From: Microvirga solisilvae
GTDB taxonomy: Bacteria > Pseudomonadota > Alphaproteobacteria > Rhizobiales > Beijerinckiaceae
NCBI RefSeq assembly: GCF_022808595.1
Contig: NZ_JAKUCN010000008.1
Coordinates: forward strand, 62,001 to 126,000
Reading direction: 5' to 3'
DNA: 64,000 nucleotides
Shown: one piece after another, positions 1 through 8,187 of the stretch
Layout of the letters: each line of letters begins with the position of its first letter
Position numbering within the stretch: position 1 is the first letter of the stretch
Made by a program: the position numbers and the translations under genes
Notes under the pieces: generated by a model
The model's input: the letters and a program-made list of their open reading frames with translations, nothing else
What the model was told of the DNA's origin: nothing
Database searches by the model: none

Positions 1-708
1 ATCGATGTTCGGATCGATCTTCACTTCGGGCGTTCGCGGGGACTTACCCCACTCGGACAGCGGGGTGACCTTGAGCCCCGCTTGGACCTTGTGGACTGCA
101 TCATAATCAGATGGGCCATCTGTTCTGGTCCGGGCGATGATCCAGACATAAGGTGTCGGCGCATCGATACGCTGCGTGCTGGCAGGCAGCCGGAACTCTT
201 CGGCAAATTTCTCGCGCAGATCGGGACGCCAATTGGATGGGGCGACCAGAAACTCACCTGCCTGCGTTCCCGTTGTGCGCCAGCCCGGCGCTGCGAACAC
301 ATTCGTCCACATGTCGAGCATGGGCAGCAGATAATAGCGGCCGCCCGTGTCCGGAACAGAGACGATCATGGGCTCCTTGGTGAGATCGAGATACGAGACC
401 GAATAGAGCGTATCGAAGTTCGGGCGCACCACGGCCTTGTCATCCGCAGCCGGATAGGTCGGCACATGGTTGAACATGTTCATCGGGCCACGGCCTGGTA
501 CTTTGCCCGGTTCGTGGTTGGTGAGCTGCTTGCGCGTCACGTCCATGGTGACGAGCGGATAAAAATACAGATAGGCCTCGACTGCGATGTCGTGCGCCTC
601 CTGATCGGTGAGGGCGGAGGCATCTGTCGCCAACGCTCCAATCCCGAACGCGCTCGCCAGAATTGTCACGCTGAATAACTTGGCAGGGGAATTGAGAAGC
701 CGAGACAT
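1..708 (-). CDS. DUF1254 family secreted protein, C-terminus beyond window edge
   Basis: The reading frame is open from the ATG at 706-708 to the window edge, giving 236 residues without a stop. Residues 1-32 look like a signal peptide (basic start, hydrophobic core, Ala-rich end). The following part has the DUF1254 hallmarks: EAYLYFYPLVTMD, then FNHVPTYPAADD and RPNFDTLYSVSYLDL, and a GGRYYLLPMLDMWTNVF block. The family usually carries DUF1254 followed by DUF1214 and exceeds 400 residues, so the second domain should lie outside the window. The function of the family is unknown; it is expected in the periplasm or outer envelope. Confidence 0.85.
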   Translation of the reverse strand, partial: MSRLLNSPAKLFSVTILASAFGIGALATDASALTDQEAHDIAVEAYLYFYPLVTMDVTRKQLTNHEPGKVPGRGPMNMFNHVPTYPAADDKAVVRPNFDTLYSVSYLDLTKEPMIVSVPDTGGRYYLLPMLDMWTNVFAAPGWRTTGTQAGEFLVAPSNWRPDLREKFAEEFRLPASTQRIDAPTPYVWIIARTRTDGPSDYDAVHKVQAGLKVTPLSEWGKSPRTPEVKIDPNID

Positions 709-1084
709 GGGATGATCACTCCTTGGAAGATGCCCAGCCCGCTTCTGAAGCTTGATACTACGTCTGTTGGCGCAGGGCTGTGATGTTGAGCACGTGCGCA
801 ATCTGGTCGACTCGGGCGCCTCATGCTTGATCGGACGTGACAGAAGCCTGACCATTATGGACAGCCCTGAACCGCATCGCTGCTTCATGAGTATCGCGGG
901 CGGTGCAAGTTGGAGTTACCTTGCTCGATGATGAGGTGCGGCCAGGGAGGGGCGTAGCTGGTCGCAAGGCAGGCTTTCCCGCCCAAAGATGACGGCACTT
1001 TGAGCATCCTTCCACCCATGATACTGGCTCCCCATGAGAGCGCATCGACCCTCATCGGGGAGTTTCGCCCAAGGAGATCATTTG
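709..1084. other. intergenic region between divergent DUF1254 gene and threonine aldolase
   Basis: About 375 bases separate the two divergent genes. I found no convincing coding frame, RNA gene or repeat. A good ribosome-binding site (AAGGAG, 1071-1076) lies just upstream of the aldolase ATG. Promoters of both genes must lie here, but I could not assign them. Confidence 0.5.
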
Positions 1085-2161
1085 ATGAATTTCGCAAGCG
1101 ACAACATCGTGGGTGCCAGCCCTCAGGTTCTGCAGGCTCTGGCTCAGGCCAATGCCGGGGCCATGGCTGCCTATGGGGGCGACGAGATCACCAAGCGGGT
1201 GAAGGCGCGCTTCAACGAGATTTTCGAGCGCGAGGTTTCGGTGTTCTTCGTGACCACCGGCACGGCGGCGAACGCGCTGGCACTCTCCTCCGCCGTGCCG
1301 CCCTACGGCCTCTGCGTCTGCCATCGCGAGGCGCATATCATCGACGATGAATGCGGCGCGCCGGAATTCTTCATGCATGGGGCGAAGCTCGCAGGCCTCC
1401 CCGGCGTTGGAGCCAAGCTTTCGGCCGAGAGCGTTTCGGCTTATCTCAAGAGCCTGCCGAAGGCCGTGAAGCAGATGCCGCCGAAGGCCCTGTCGATTTC
1501 GCAGGTGTCGGAATGCGGTCTTGTTTACAGCCGCGAGGAGATCAAGGCGCTTGGCCAAGTCTGCCGCGAGCATAACCTTGCCTTCCACATGGATGGCGCG
1601 CGCTTCGTGAATGCGCTCGTGGCGCTCGGCTGCACGCCTGCCGAGATGACCTGGAGGCAGGGCGTCGATATCCTCTCCTTCGGCGGCACCAAGAACGGCT
1701 GCCTCATGGCCGAGGCCATCGTGGTGTTCAAGCCGGAGCTCGCAGAGGCGCTGGATTATCGCTCCAAGCGCGCGGGCCAGATCATCTCCAAGGGCCGCCT
1801 GATCTCGGCGCAGTTCGAGGGCTATTTCGAAGGCGATCACTGGTATGCCAATGCCCGCCACGCGAACCGTCTGGCAAAGCTGCTCTCGGACGGGCTGTGC
1901 GAGCTTCCGGGCGTGCGCCTGGCCTGGGCGACGGAAGCCAACGAGGTCTTCCCGATCATCCCCGCCGCCATGGACAAGGCCCTGCGGGATGCGGGCGTGC
2001 TCTACCATCCCTGGACGGAGCTGAGCCTGCCTGCGGGTGAAAAGGTAGGGCAGGGCGAAGCACTGATCCGCCTCGTTCTCTCCTTCGCCACGAAGGAGGA
2101 CGACGTGCGCAAGGTGCTCGACATTGCCCGCTCTGTGGCCTCCCGCCAGGCGGCGGAGTGA
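1085..2161 (+). CDS. ltaE: low-specificity L-threonine aldolase
   Basis: A PLP enzyme of the beta-eliminating lyase/threonine aldolase family (358 residues) that cleaves L-threonine and allo-threonine to glycine and acetaldehyde in the cytoplasm. The sequence shows the N-terminal NFASDN motif, the FHMDGARFVNA block with the PLP-contacting Asp, and the PLP-lysine region SFGGTKNGC. The start was set at ATG 1085 because AAGGAG sits 8 bases upstream and the protein then begins with the family's usual MNFASDN; an in-frame start at 1034 would add an unrelated 17-residue leader. It stands alone, followed by the small heat-shock gene in the opposite direction. Confidence 0.93.
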   Translation: MNFASDNIVGASPQVLQALAQANAGAMAAYGGDEITKRVKARFNEIFEREVSVFFVTTGTAANALALSSAVPPYGLCVCHREAHIIDDECGAPEFFMHGAKLAGLPGVGAKLSAESVSAYLKSLPKAVKQMPPKALSISQVSECGLVYSREEIKALGQVCREHNLAFHMDGARFVNALVALGCTPAEMTWRQGVDILSFGGTKNGCLMAEAIVVFKPELAEALDYRSKRAGQIISKGRLISAQFEGYFEGDHWYANARHANRLAKLLSDGLCELPGVRLAWATEANEVFPIIPAAMDKALRDAGVLYHPWTELSLPAGEKVGQGEALIRLVLSFATKEDDVRKVLDIARSVASRQAAE

Positions 2162-2277
2162 TGTTGCCCTAACCTTGCCGCATTCTCCCGCAATCTGTGG
2201 CCCATCGAGACCTTACCAACGGGGCCCTCTCCAAGCCCCGGCGGGATACCCAGGACCAGGGTTTCAAAAACAAAAAA

Positions 2278-2309
2278 GCGCCCCGGATCAACCGGGGCGC
2301 TCTTGTTTT
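2278..2309 (-). terminator. intrinsic terminator, mainly for the small heat-shock gene
   Basis: A 9-bp GC stem (GCGCCCCGG / CCGGGGCGC) has a 5-base loop. Read on the minus strand it is followed by six T. On the plus strand it is followed by TCTTGTTTT, so it may also stop threonine aldolase transcripts. Confidence 0.85.
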
Positions 2310-2327
2310 GGGCTTCAGGCAAAGACC

Positions 2328-2786
2328 TTAGGCAGCCTGCTTGGCCTCGATGGCCTGGGAGCCGTTCGCTGAAATCGGGATGAGCTTCGGCTTCTTGGCC
2401 TCGGGGGTCTCGCGGAAGAGATCGAGGTGGAGCAGACCGTTCTCGAGGGAGGCACCCGTCACCTGGACGCCGTCGGCCAGCTGGAAGCGCCGGTCGAAGC
2501 TGCGGGCCGCGATGCCCTGATGGAGCACCTCAGCCTTGCGCTCTTCATTGGGCTTCTTCTCGCCGCGCACGGAGAGGGTGTTTTCCTTCACCTCGATGGT
2601 GAGGTCCTTGTCGGTAAAGCCGGCGACCGCGACCGAGATGCGATAGGCATTCTCGCCGGTGCGCTCGATATTGTAGGGCGGGTAGCTCGGAGCCGCATCG
2701 ACGCTGACCATCTGGTCGAGCATCGAGAAAAGTCGGTCGAAGCCGACCGTGTTGCGGTAAAGCGGAGCAAGATCGAACTGACGCAT
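2328..2786 (-). CDS. Hsp20/alpha-crystallin small heat-shock protein
   Basis: A 152-residue cytoplasmic ATP-independent chaperone of the IbpA/HspA class that holds unfolded proteins for refolding by DnaK. The N-terminus (MRQFDLAPLYR, then GFDRLF) and YPPYNIE are typical of class A rhizobial sHsps. The alpha-crystallin domain spans about residues 35-130, with the GxL-type motif near LENGLLHLDL, and the tail carries the I-P-I motif (LIPIS) used for oligomerisation. The SD AGGAG lies 8 bases before the ATG. The leader carries a ROSE-like thermometer and the upstream DNA a heat-shock-type promoter, so control is probably both transcriptional (RpoH) and translational. Confidence 0.95.
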   Translation of the reverse strand: MRQFDLAPLYRNTVGFDRLFSMLDQMVSVDAAPSYPPYNIERTGENAYRISVAVAGFTDKDLTIEVKENTLSVRGEKKPNEERKAEVLHQGIAARSFDRRFQLADGVQVTGASLENGLLHLDLFRETPEAKKPKLIPISANGSQAIEAKQAA

Positions 2787-2885
2787 GGCATATTCTCCTT
2801 AGAAGCAACATGCAGTTTTCGCGATGGACCCACCTTCAAAAGGCTGGGTCCGTAAAGTTGTGACGCCCATTGGGCCGTCACGGTT
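2787..2885 (-). promoter_or_regulatory. ROSE-type RNA thermometer in hsp20 leader
   Basis: The roughly 97-nt leader folds, by eye, into three successive hairpins. The first is at 2860-2881 (GTGAC/GTCAC plus GCCC/GGGC, loop AAT). The second is at 2826-2851 (GGACCCA/TGGGTCC plus CCTT/AAGG, loop TTG). The third is at 2793-2808 and pairs TTGCTTC with the SD region GGAGAA. The UUGCU opposite AGGAG with a G facing a G is the hallmark of ROSE elements, which melt at heat-shock temperature and free the SD. The architecture of stable 5' hairpins plus one weak SD hairpin matches the family. Confidence 0.85.
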
Positions 2886-2888
2886 TCG

Positions 2889-2917
2889 ATGTGGGAATAG
2901 GCATCTTTGCTTTCAAG
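2889..2917 (-). promoter_or_regulatory. RpoH-like heat-shock promoter for hsp20
   Basis: On the minus strand CTTGAAA (2917-2911) is followed about 15 bases later by TCCCACAT (2896-2889). This resembles the sigma-32 pattern CTTGAA / CCCCATNT. It would start a transcript that includes all three thermometer hairpins. Confidence 0.5.
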
Positions 2918-2982
2918 AGGCTCGCCCCAAGCGAAAAAAGCGCCCTATATAGAGAGCAATAGCCTCCCTAGAGATCACGCCC

Positions 2983-3966
2983 GTGGAATTCTTCCCCACC
3001 CCCGACAATCCCGTGCCCGGCGAGCCGGTGCTCACCAGCATCACCACCGCCGACGGCGTTGCCTTGCGCGTCGCCTATTGGATGCCCGAGACCGATCAGC
3101 CCAAGGGCACGGTCTGCGTGCTGCATGGACGGGCGGAGTTCATCGAGAAATATTTCGAGACGGTGGGCGACCTTCTGAAGCGTGGCTTTGCCGTGGTCAC
3201 CTTCGACTGGCGCGGGCAGGGGCTCTCGGGGCGTCAGGTGAAGAATCCGCGCAAAGGCCACGTGCGGCGCTTCGCCGATTACCGGCATGACATCGAGGCC
3301 GTGCGCGATCAGATCCTGATGCCGCATATGCCGGAGCCGCATTTCGCGCTTGCCCATTCCATGGGCGGGGCGATTGCGCTCAATGCGGCCTATGAAAGCT
3401 GGCTGCCCTTCCGCCGCCTCGTCACCACGACGCCGATGATCGCGCTGTCGATCATCAGGCGCACGGGCGGCGCGGTCTTTCTCGCGCGCTTGTTGAGGAT
3501 GCTCGGGCTCGGCAAGATGTTCGTTCCAGGCGGCGGCGAAACATCGATCTCGACCCTGCCGTTCAAGGGCAACCGTCTCACGAGCGATCCCGCGCGGTAT
3601 GCGCGCAATGCGGATGCGGCGACCGCCATCGGTCCCGGCGCCATCGGTGCGCCGACTGTGGCGTGGATCGATGCGGCGTTTCGCTTCATGAAATGCTTCA
3701 CCGCGCCGAACTACGCGCTGAAAATCCGCCTGCCGACGCTCATCGTCGCTGCCGGCGAGGATCCGGTCTGCGCGACGCCGGCGACGGAGCGTTTCGCAGC
3801 GCGGCTGAAAGCGGGCCATGCCATCGTGATCCCCGGCGCGCGCCACGAGATCCTCATGGAGCGCGACGAGATCCGCGACCAGTTCTGGGCGGCTTTCGAT
3901 GCGTTCATTCCCGGAACGCCCGATCCGGTTTTCGAACCGAAGGCCGAATTGGAGACTATCGGCTGA
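2983..3966 (+). CDS. alpha/beta hydrolase, monoacylglycerol lipase/lysophospholipase (PldB-like)
   Basis: A 327-residue serine hydrolase of the hydrolase_4 (PldB/monoglyceride lipase) group. It shows the oxyanion-hole block VLHGRAEFIEKY, the strand TFDWRGQGLSGR, the nucleophile elbow AHSMGG with Ser126, and a late GARHEI motif that supplies the catalytic His. No signal peptide is present, so it is probably cytoplasmic and acts on lysophospholipids or monoglycerides; the substrate is inferred. The start is a GTG at 2983. The stop overlaps the convergent histidinol-phosphatase gene by 11 bases. Confidence 0.88.
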   Translation: MEFFPTPDNPVPGEPVLTSITTADGVALRVAYWMPETDQPKGTVCVLHGRAEFIEKYFETVGDLLKRGFAVVTFDWRGQGLSGRQVKNPRKGHVRRFADYRHDIEAVRDQILMPHMPEPHFALAHSMGGAIALNAAYESWLPFRRLVTTTPMIALSIIRRTGGAVFLARLLRMLGLGKMFVPGGGETSISTLPFKGNRLTSDPARYARNADAATAIGPGAIGAPTVAWIDAAFRFMKCFTAPNYALKIRLPTLIVAAGEDPVCATPATERFAARLKAGHAIVIPGARHEILMERDEIRDQFWAAFDAFIPGTPDPVFEPKAELETIG

Positions 3967-4738
3967 GCAGCTCGACGGCGGCGGCGTGAACGCGCTTGTC
4001 ACCTGCCGCCACGATGCGCCCGCCTTGAGCGGCAGAGCCGCCTTCCCAGGTGGTGACGATGCCGCCGGCACCCTCGATGATCGGAACCAGCGCCGCGATG
4101 TCGTAGGGCTTGAGGCCCGATTCCACGACGAGGTCGATATGGCCTGCGGCGAGCATGCAATAGGCATAGCAATCGCAGCCATAGCGGGCGAGGCGCGCCA
4201 CGCTCTCCACACGGTCATAGGCGCGCAGGTCGTCGCCTGCGAAGATGCGCGGGCTCGTGGTTGAGATCACCGCATCCTTCAGCGACGCGCAGCGGCGCGT
4301 CATGAGCTTCCGCTCACCGCCGGGGCCGCGATAGGTGGCGCTGCCGCCGTCGCCGAAAAAGCGCTCGCCGGTAAAGGGCTGATGCATCATGCCGAAGACA
4401 GGTTGGCCCTTGTAGGTGAGGCCGATCAGCGTGCCCCAGGTCGGCAGGCCCGCAATGAAGGCGCGGGTGCCGTCGATGGGATCGAGCACCCACACGTAAT
4501 CCGCATTCTCGTTCTCGGAGCCGAACTCCTCGCCGATGATGCCGTGGGTGGGGAAGCTGCGCTTGATGAGATGACGGATGGCCACCTCGGCGGCGCGATC
4601 TGCCTCCGTCACCGGATCGAAGGCGCCGCCGCGGGATTTGTCCTCCGTCGCGATGGCCGTGCGGAAGAACGGCAGGATCGCCTGGCCGGACGAGGTGGCA
4701 AGCTCGTTGACGAAATGCGTGAAGTCGATGAGCCCCAT
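3956..4738 (-). CDS. hisN: histidinol-phosphatase of the inositol-monophosphatase fold
   Basis: A 260-residue Mg-dependent phosphatase with the IMPase motifs in order: EEFG, WVLDPIDGTRAFIAG and, near the end, a YDIAAL block with the last metal Asp. The GTRAFIAGLPTWGTLIGL stretch is characteristic of the HisN branch (histidinol-phosphate to histidinol in histidine synthesis) rather than SuhB, which is also present at the other end of the window. The start ATG 4738 has GAGGA 9 bases upstream; extension to 4867 would read through a direct-repeat region without family homology. It is convergent with the hydrolase and divergent from the MFS gene. Confidence 0.85.
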   Translation of the reverse strand: MGLIDFTHFVNELATSSGQAILPFFRTAIATEDKSRGGAFDPVTEADRAAEVAIRHLIKRSFPTHGIIGEEFGSENENADYVWVLDPIDGTRAFIAGLPTWGTLIGLTYKGQPVFGMMHQPFTGERFFGDGGSATYRGPGGERKLMTRRCASLKDAVISTTSPRIFAGDDLRAYDRVESVARLARYGCDCYAYCMLAAGHIDLVVESGLKPYDIAALVPIIEGAGGIVTTWEGGSAAQGGRIVAAGDKRVHAAAVELLSR

Positions 4739-4760
4739 GCCCGGATGTCCTCGATGTAAT

Positions 4761-4789
4761 CTTAAGCAGGTATCTAACCTTAAGCAGGT
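4761..4789. repeat. short direct repeat upstream of hisN
   Basis: The 11-mer CTTAAGCAGGT occurs at 4761-4771 and again at 4779-4789, an 18-bp period. It lies in the 131-bp space between the divergent hisN and MFS genes. It could be an operator with two same-face half-sites, or a micro-duplication. Confidence 0.5.
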
Positions 4790-4869
4790 CTTGGCCTGCA
4801 CTCGTCTCGCTTTTATCAAGCGTTTTGCGCGCGGCAAGTGAGCGGCGGCAGATTGAGGGCAAGACATCC

Positions 4870-6129
4870 ATGGATTCTGCAGCCAAGGTTACCCCCAGCC
4901 GCTCGGAGACCGCCGCTGTACTCATTGCCGCCCTGGTGGCGATCTATGCGGTGAGCCAGTTCCTGCGCAATTCCGTCGGCGTCATCGCGAATGATTTGGC
5001 CCGCGAGTTGAGCCTGTCCGCCACGCAGACAGGGTTCCTGTCGAGCGCCTTCTTCTTCACCTTCGCGGCGGTGCAGATCCCCATCGGCATCCTCATCGAC
5101 CGCTACGGCCCCAAGCGCGTGACGCTGGCCACCGCCGTGATCGCCGTGGCAGGCACCGTGCTGTTCGCGCTCGCGCCCTCGGCCTCGATGCTGATCGCAG
5201 CCCGCGCTCTGATGGGCCTGGGCTGCTCCACCTTCTTCATGGCCCCATTGGTGATCTATGCGCGGCGCTTTCCGCCACAGCGCTTCGCGGCGCTCACCAG
5301 CATTCAGATGGGCGGAGCCAATCTCGGCACGCTTGCCGCCACCGCGCCGCTGGCCGCTTCTTCCGCCGCCATCGGCTGGCGCGGCTCGTTCCTGGCGGTT
5401 GCTGCCATCACCGTGGTCCTGGCCCTCGTGATCGTGGTTGCGGTGCCGAAGGATTCGGACACGGCCAAGGGTCGCGAGAGCTGGGCCGATGCCTTCAGGG
5501 GCGTGGCGCAGGCGGTGAAGGTGCCGTCCTTCCGGTCGGTGTTCTTCATGCATCTCACCACCTATTCCTGCTTCGTCTCCATCGTCGGCCTGTGGGGCGG
5601 GCCTTGGCTGACCGATGTGCACGGGGCCGATCTCACGACACGCGGCAACATCCTGCTCCTTGGGGCAGGGGCTCAGATCTGCGGCATGTTTCTCTGGGGG
5701 GCGATGGATCGCTTCTGGGGCAGCTATCAGAAACCGGTGCTCATCGGCGGTTCGATGGCCGTCGTGATGATGGCCATCCTGGTCTTCGTGCCTTTGGACC
5801 TGACCCTGGTCTCGGTCTGGTTCGTGCTCTTCGGCCTGAGCGTGTCCTGCACGCCGATCCTGACCTCGCATGGGAAGTCCCTGTTTCCGACCCATCTGAC
5901 CGGCCGAGGGATCACGCTCATGAATATCGGCACCATGGGCGGAGCGTTCCTGTCCCAGAGCGTCACCGGCGTGCTGATCGATGTGATGGGACGTTCAGGA
6001 ACGGGCGGTTACTCGCCGGAGGGATACCGCCTCGTCTTCGCGGCTTTGGGCGGCTGGCTGCTTCTGAGCTTGTTCTTTTATTTCAAGGCTATCGATCCGC
6101 ATCCAACCAGATATGCATCTAAGGCATAG
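4870..6129 (+). CDS. MFS transporter, substrate unknown
   Basis: A 419-residue inner-membrane carrier of the major facilitator superfamily with about 12 hydrophobic segments. The loop after TM2 has the family signature, here GILIDRYGPKRV. A further feature is the run FLSSAFFFTFAAVQIP, common in the YnfM/nitrate-like and hexuronate-like branches. The substrate cannot be read from sequence. The ATG at 4870 was preferred over an in-frame TTG at 4825 because the additional leader is hydrophilic and unrelated to the family. Confidence 0.85.
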   Translation: MDSAAKVTPSRSETAAVLIAALVAIYAVSQFLRNSVGVIANDLARELSLSATQTGFLSSAFFFTFAAVQIPIGILIDRYGPKRVTLATAVIAVAGTVLFALAPSASMLIAARALMGLGCSTFFMAPLVIYARRFPPQRFAALTSIQMGGANLGTLAATAPLAASSAAIGWRGSFLAVAAITVVLALVIVVAVPKDSDTAKGRESWADAFRGVAQAVKVPSFRSVFFMHLTTYSCFVSIVGLWGGPWLTDVHGADLTTRGNILLLGAGAQICGMFLWGAMDRFWGSYQKPVLIGGSMAVVMMAILVFVPLDLTLVSVWFVLFGLSVSCTPILTSHGKSLFPTHLTGRGITLMNIGTMGGAFLSQSVTGVLIDVMGRSGTGGYSPEGYRLVFAALGGWLLLSLFFYFKAIDPHPTRYASKA

Positions 6130-6287
6130 CTAAATTGGAATTTTCTATTGATTTTTGTGCGCTGCGAAGCCAATATTGCACTGCGATATGGCGATGGCGT
6201 CGCCTTATCGTAAGCCCTTCTTGGGCGTTTCCTCCCTAAACTTCGGGCTGCTGGCAACGGCGGCCTTTTTCTTTTTCTGACCCAGCC

Positions 6288-7178
6288 TTACTCGGCCGCA
6301 ATGGGCCTGGTGTTCAGCTCGCCTTCGATATCCGAGATCACCTGGATGAAGGCCTGGAATAGGTCATCCGCCAGCACCGCGAAGCCCGGCTTCTTCTCCA
6401 TGCTGCGCTCATCCATGTAGAGCGCCCGGTTGATCTCCACCTGCAGAGCATGCCGCCCAAGGGCAGGCTCCCCGTAATGCTCGGTGATGAAGCCGCCCGC
6501 ATAGGGCTTGTTGCGCACCACCGTATAGCCACGCCCCCTGAGGGCCGCTTCCACGAGATCGATGAGCAGGGTGTGGCAGGCGGTGCCGTAGCGGTCCCCC
6601 AGCACGATATCGGCCTTGGGCCCGTCGTCCCGGCTTACGCTGGAGGAGGGCATGGAATGACAATCGATCAGGATGGCCTGGCCGAACAGGTCGGCGGTGC
6701 GGCGCACGAGCTGGCGCAGGGACCGGTGATAGGGCTTGTAGAGCCATTCGATGCGATGGAGCGCCTCGTCCACGGGGAGGCGGGAATGGTAGATCTCCTG
6801 CCCGTCGGCGACGATGCGGGGGACCGTGCCCAAGCCTCCAGCCACCCGCATGGAGCGGGTATTGGCGAAGGGCGGCAGCCTGCCGTCGAACATGCGGGAA
6901 TCGAGTTCGTAGGGCTCCCGGTTGACGTCGAGATAGGCCCTGGGGAAGCGGGCGGCCAGGAGAGGCGCGCCGAGTTCCGTCACCGAGGCGAAGAGTTCGT
7001 CCACATAGGCGTCCTCCGACCGGCGCAGGGCCACCGCATCGAGCCGCGAGGCGGCCAGGAACGAAGCCGGGTAGACTGCACCGGCATGCGGAGCGTTGAA
7101 GACGAAGGGAATCGTCTGCGCCTGAGGCTCATTGAGGACAAAGGGGGGATCGAACTCGTCGACGATGGCTGGCTGCAT
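6288..7178 (-). CDS. N-formylglutamate amidohydrolase (paralogue 1)
   Basis: A 296-residue member of the FGase family, Zn-dependent hydrolases that release formate and glutamate from N-formylglutamate at the end of one histidine-degradation branch. Visible motifs are FNAPHAGAVYP near residue 25, a DVNREPYELD block, DCHSM at about residue 170 and a late GGFITEHYG block. No hut genes are nearby, so a role in histidine use is inferred from family only. The start was set at ATG 7178 (MQPAIVDEFDPPF), which matches family length; upstream in-frame starts would add about 35 residues. It is divergent from cpdR. Confidence 0.85.
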   Translation of the reverse strand: MQPAIVDEFDPPFVLNEPQAQTIPFVFNAPHAGAVYPASFLAASRLDAVALRRSEDAYVDELFASVTELGAPLLAARFPRAYLDVNREPYELDSRMFDGRLPPFANTRSMRVAGGLGTVPRIVADGQEIYHSRLPVDEALHRIEWLYKPYHRSLRQLVRRTADLFGQAILIDCHSMPSSSVSRDDGPKADIVLGDRYGTACHTLLIDLVEAALRGRGYTVVRNKPYAGGFITEHYGEPALGRHALQVEINRALYMDERSMEKKPGFAVLADDLFQAFIQVISDIEGELNTRPIAAE

Positions 7179-7353
7179 GAAAATTGGCTGTTCTGGAAAA
7201 GAAATCACGTTTCCTGGGTAGTGTAAGGCAGCCGGGCCGCCTGTCCATGACAATATCATGGGGGCGCTGCGTCCTTCTTTCACGGGTTATTTACCCCTCG
7301 GACGGCATGAAGGCTCTTAAATCCACTCGCCACGATTCGGGGCTTGGCAGCCG

Positions 7354-7710
7354 ATGAAGATCCTTCTCGCCGAAGACGACAATGACATGAGGCGCTTTCT
7401 GGTGAAGGCGCTGGAGAACGCAGGCTACGAAGTGGCCCCGTTCGATAACGGCCTTTCCGCCTATAACCGCCTGCGTGAGGAGCCCTTCGAGCTTCTCCTG
7501 ACGGATATCGTCATGCCGGAAATGGACGGCATCGAGCTGGCCCGCAAGGCCACCGAGCTCGACCCGGACATCAAGGTCATGTTCATCACCGGCTTCGCCG
7601 CCGTGGCCCTGAACCCGGATTCCCAGGCTCCGAAGGATGCGAAGGTGCTTTCCAAGCCCTTCCATCTGCGCGATCTGGTGAGCGAGGTCGATAAAATGAT
7701 GGCAGCCTGA
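7354..7710 (+). CDS. cpdR: single-domain response regulator CpdR
   Basis: A 118-residue stand-alone receiver domain with no output domain. The acidic pocket is EDD near the start, the phospho-acceptor Asp lies in LLTDIVMPEMDG (Asp51), the Thr/Ser switch in FITGF and the Lys in LSKPFH. Length and sequence match alphaproteobacterial CpdR, which when unphosphorylated primes ClpXP to degrade CtrA, PdeA and other substrates and is controlled through the CckA-ChpT phosphorelay. Its neighbours (N-formylglutamate amidohydrolase upstream, tRNA-Val downstream) match an arrangement seen in Rhizobiales. RcdA, the next adaptor in the same hierarchy, lies at 57.6 kb. Confidence 0.93.
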   Translation: MKILLAEDDNDMRRFLVKALENAGYEVAPFDNGLSAYNRLREEPFELLLTDIVMPEMDGIELARKATELDPDIKVMFITGFAAVALNPDSQAPKDAKVLSKPFHLRDLVSEVDKMMAA

Positions 7711-7730
7711 AAAAGGTTGCCGATCAAGTC

Positions 7731-7759
7731 TTGCGCATAGGCCCACTTGTGGGTATATC
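7731..7759 (+). promoter_or_regulatory. sigma-70 promoter for tRNA-Val
   Basis: TTGCGC (7731-7736) and TATATC (7754-7759) are separated by 17 bases, an optimal housekeeping spacing. The predicted start near 7766 is about 36 bases upstream of the mature tRNA. Confidence 0.65.
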
Positions 7760-7801
7760 GCCCCCACAGCCGAGACGGGACGTCAAACATCACCGTTTCC
7801 C

Positions 7802-7876
<75 letters not shown>

Positions 7877-7920
7877 TTTTCTTTTTTCCGGCCTTCCCGA
7901 AGGGCCGCAGGAGACCGGAT

Positions 7921-8046
7921 ATGAAGATCCGTAACTCGTTGAAGTCGATCCGCGGCCGTCACCGCGACAACCAGCTGGTTCGTCGCAAGGGCCGGGTCTA
8001 CATCATCAACAAGACCCAGAAGCGCTACAAGGCTCGTCAGGGCTAA
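7921..8046 (+). CDS. rpmJ: 50S ribosomal protein bL36 (zinc-free type)
   Basis: A 41-residue basic protein ([18 protein letters not shown] at the start, a [15 protein letters not shown] end) that matches the YkgO-like C-minus form of bL36. It has no cysteine, so it lacks the zinc ribbon of the canonical form. It follows tRNA-Val by 44 bases and may share its transcript, although its own promoter is possible. Confidence 0.96.
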   Translation: MKIRNSLKSIRGRHRDNQLVRRKGRVYIINKTQKRYKARQG

Positions 8047-8048
8047 AA

Positions 8049-8093
8049 GCATCGTCCGGGGAAGTGGACACCGGTTCCCCGAAAAGACGATGC
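8049..8093. repeat. palindromic intergenic repeat, GCATCG family copy 1
   Basis: An imperfect 45-bp palindrome with outer arms GCATCGTC/GACGATGC and inner arms GGGGAA/TTCCCC around AAGTGGACACCGG. The same plan recurs at 20615-20662, with relatives at 20676-20724 and 63092-63140. It is of the Rhizobiales interspersed palindrome type. Confidence 0.8.
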
Positions 8094-8147
8094 GGCCTTA
8101 GAGCCTTTTCGCTGCGGCAACGCCGCGCACAAGATTATGAATTGACC

Positions 8148-8187
8148 GCGCATGCCGGGATCCTAAAATCCCGGCATGCGCTTTTTT
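8148..8187 (+). terminator. intrinsic terminator overlapping the start of the TPR gene
   Basis: A perfect 14-bp stem (8148-8161 with 8168-8181) carries a CCTAAA loop and is followed by six T (8182-8187). It should end the bL36 transcript. Its 3' arm contains the ATG of the downstream TPR gene at 8176, an unusual overlap. Confidence 0.85.

Noticed and set aside
4816..5895. Minus-strand frame of 359 residues antisense to the MFS gene
   Set aside because: His/Glu/Arg/Gly-rich translation without domain features; the plus strand encodes a clear membrane carrier.
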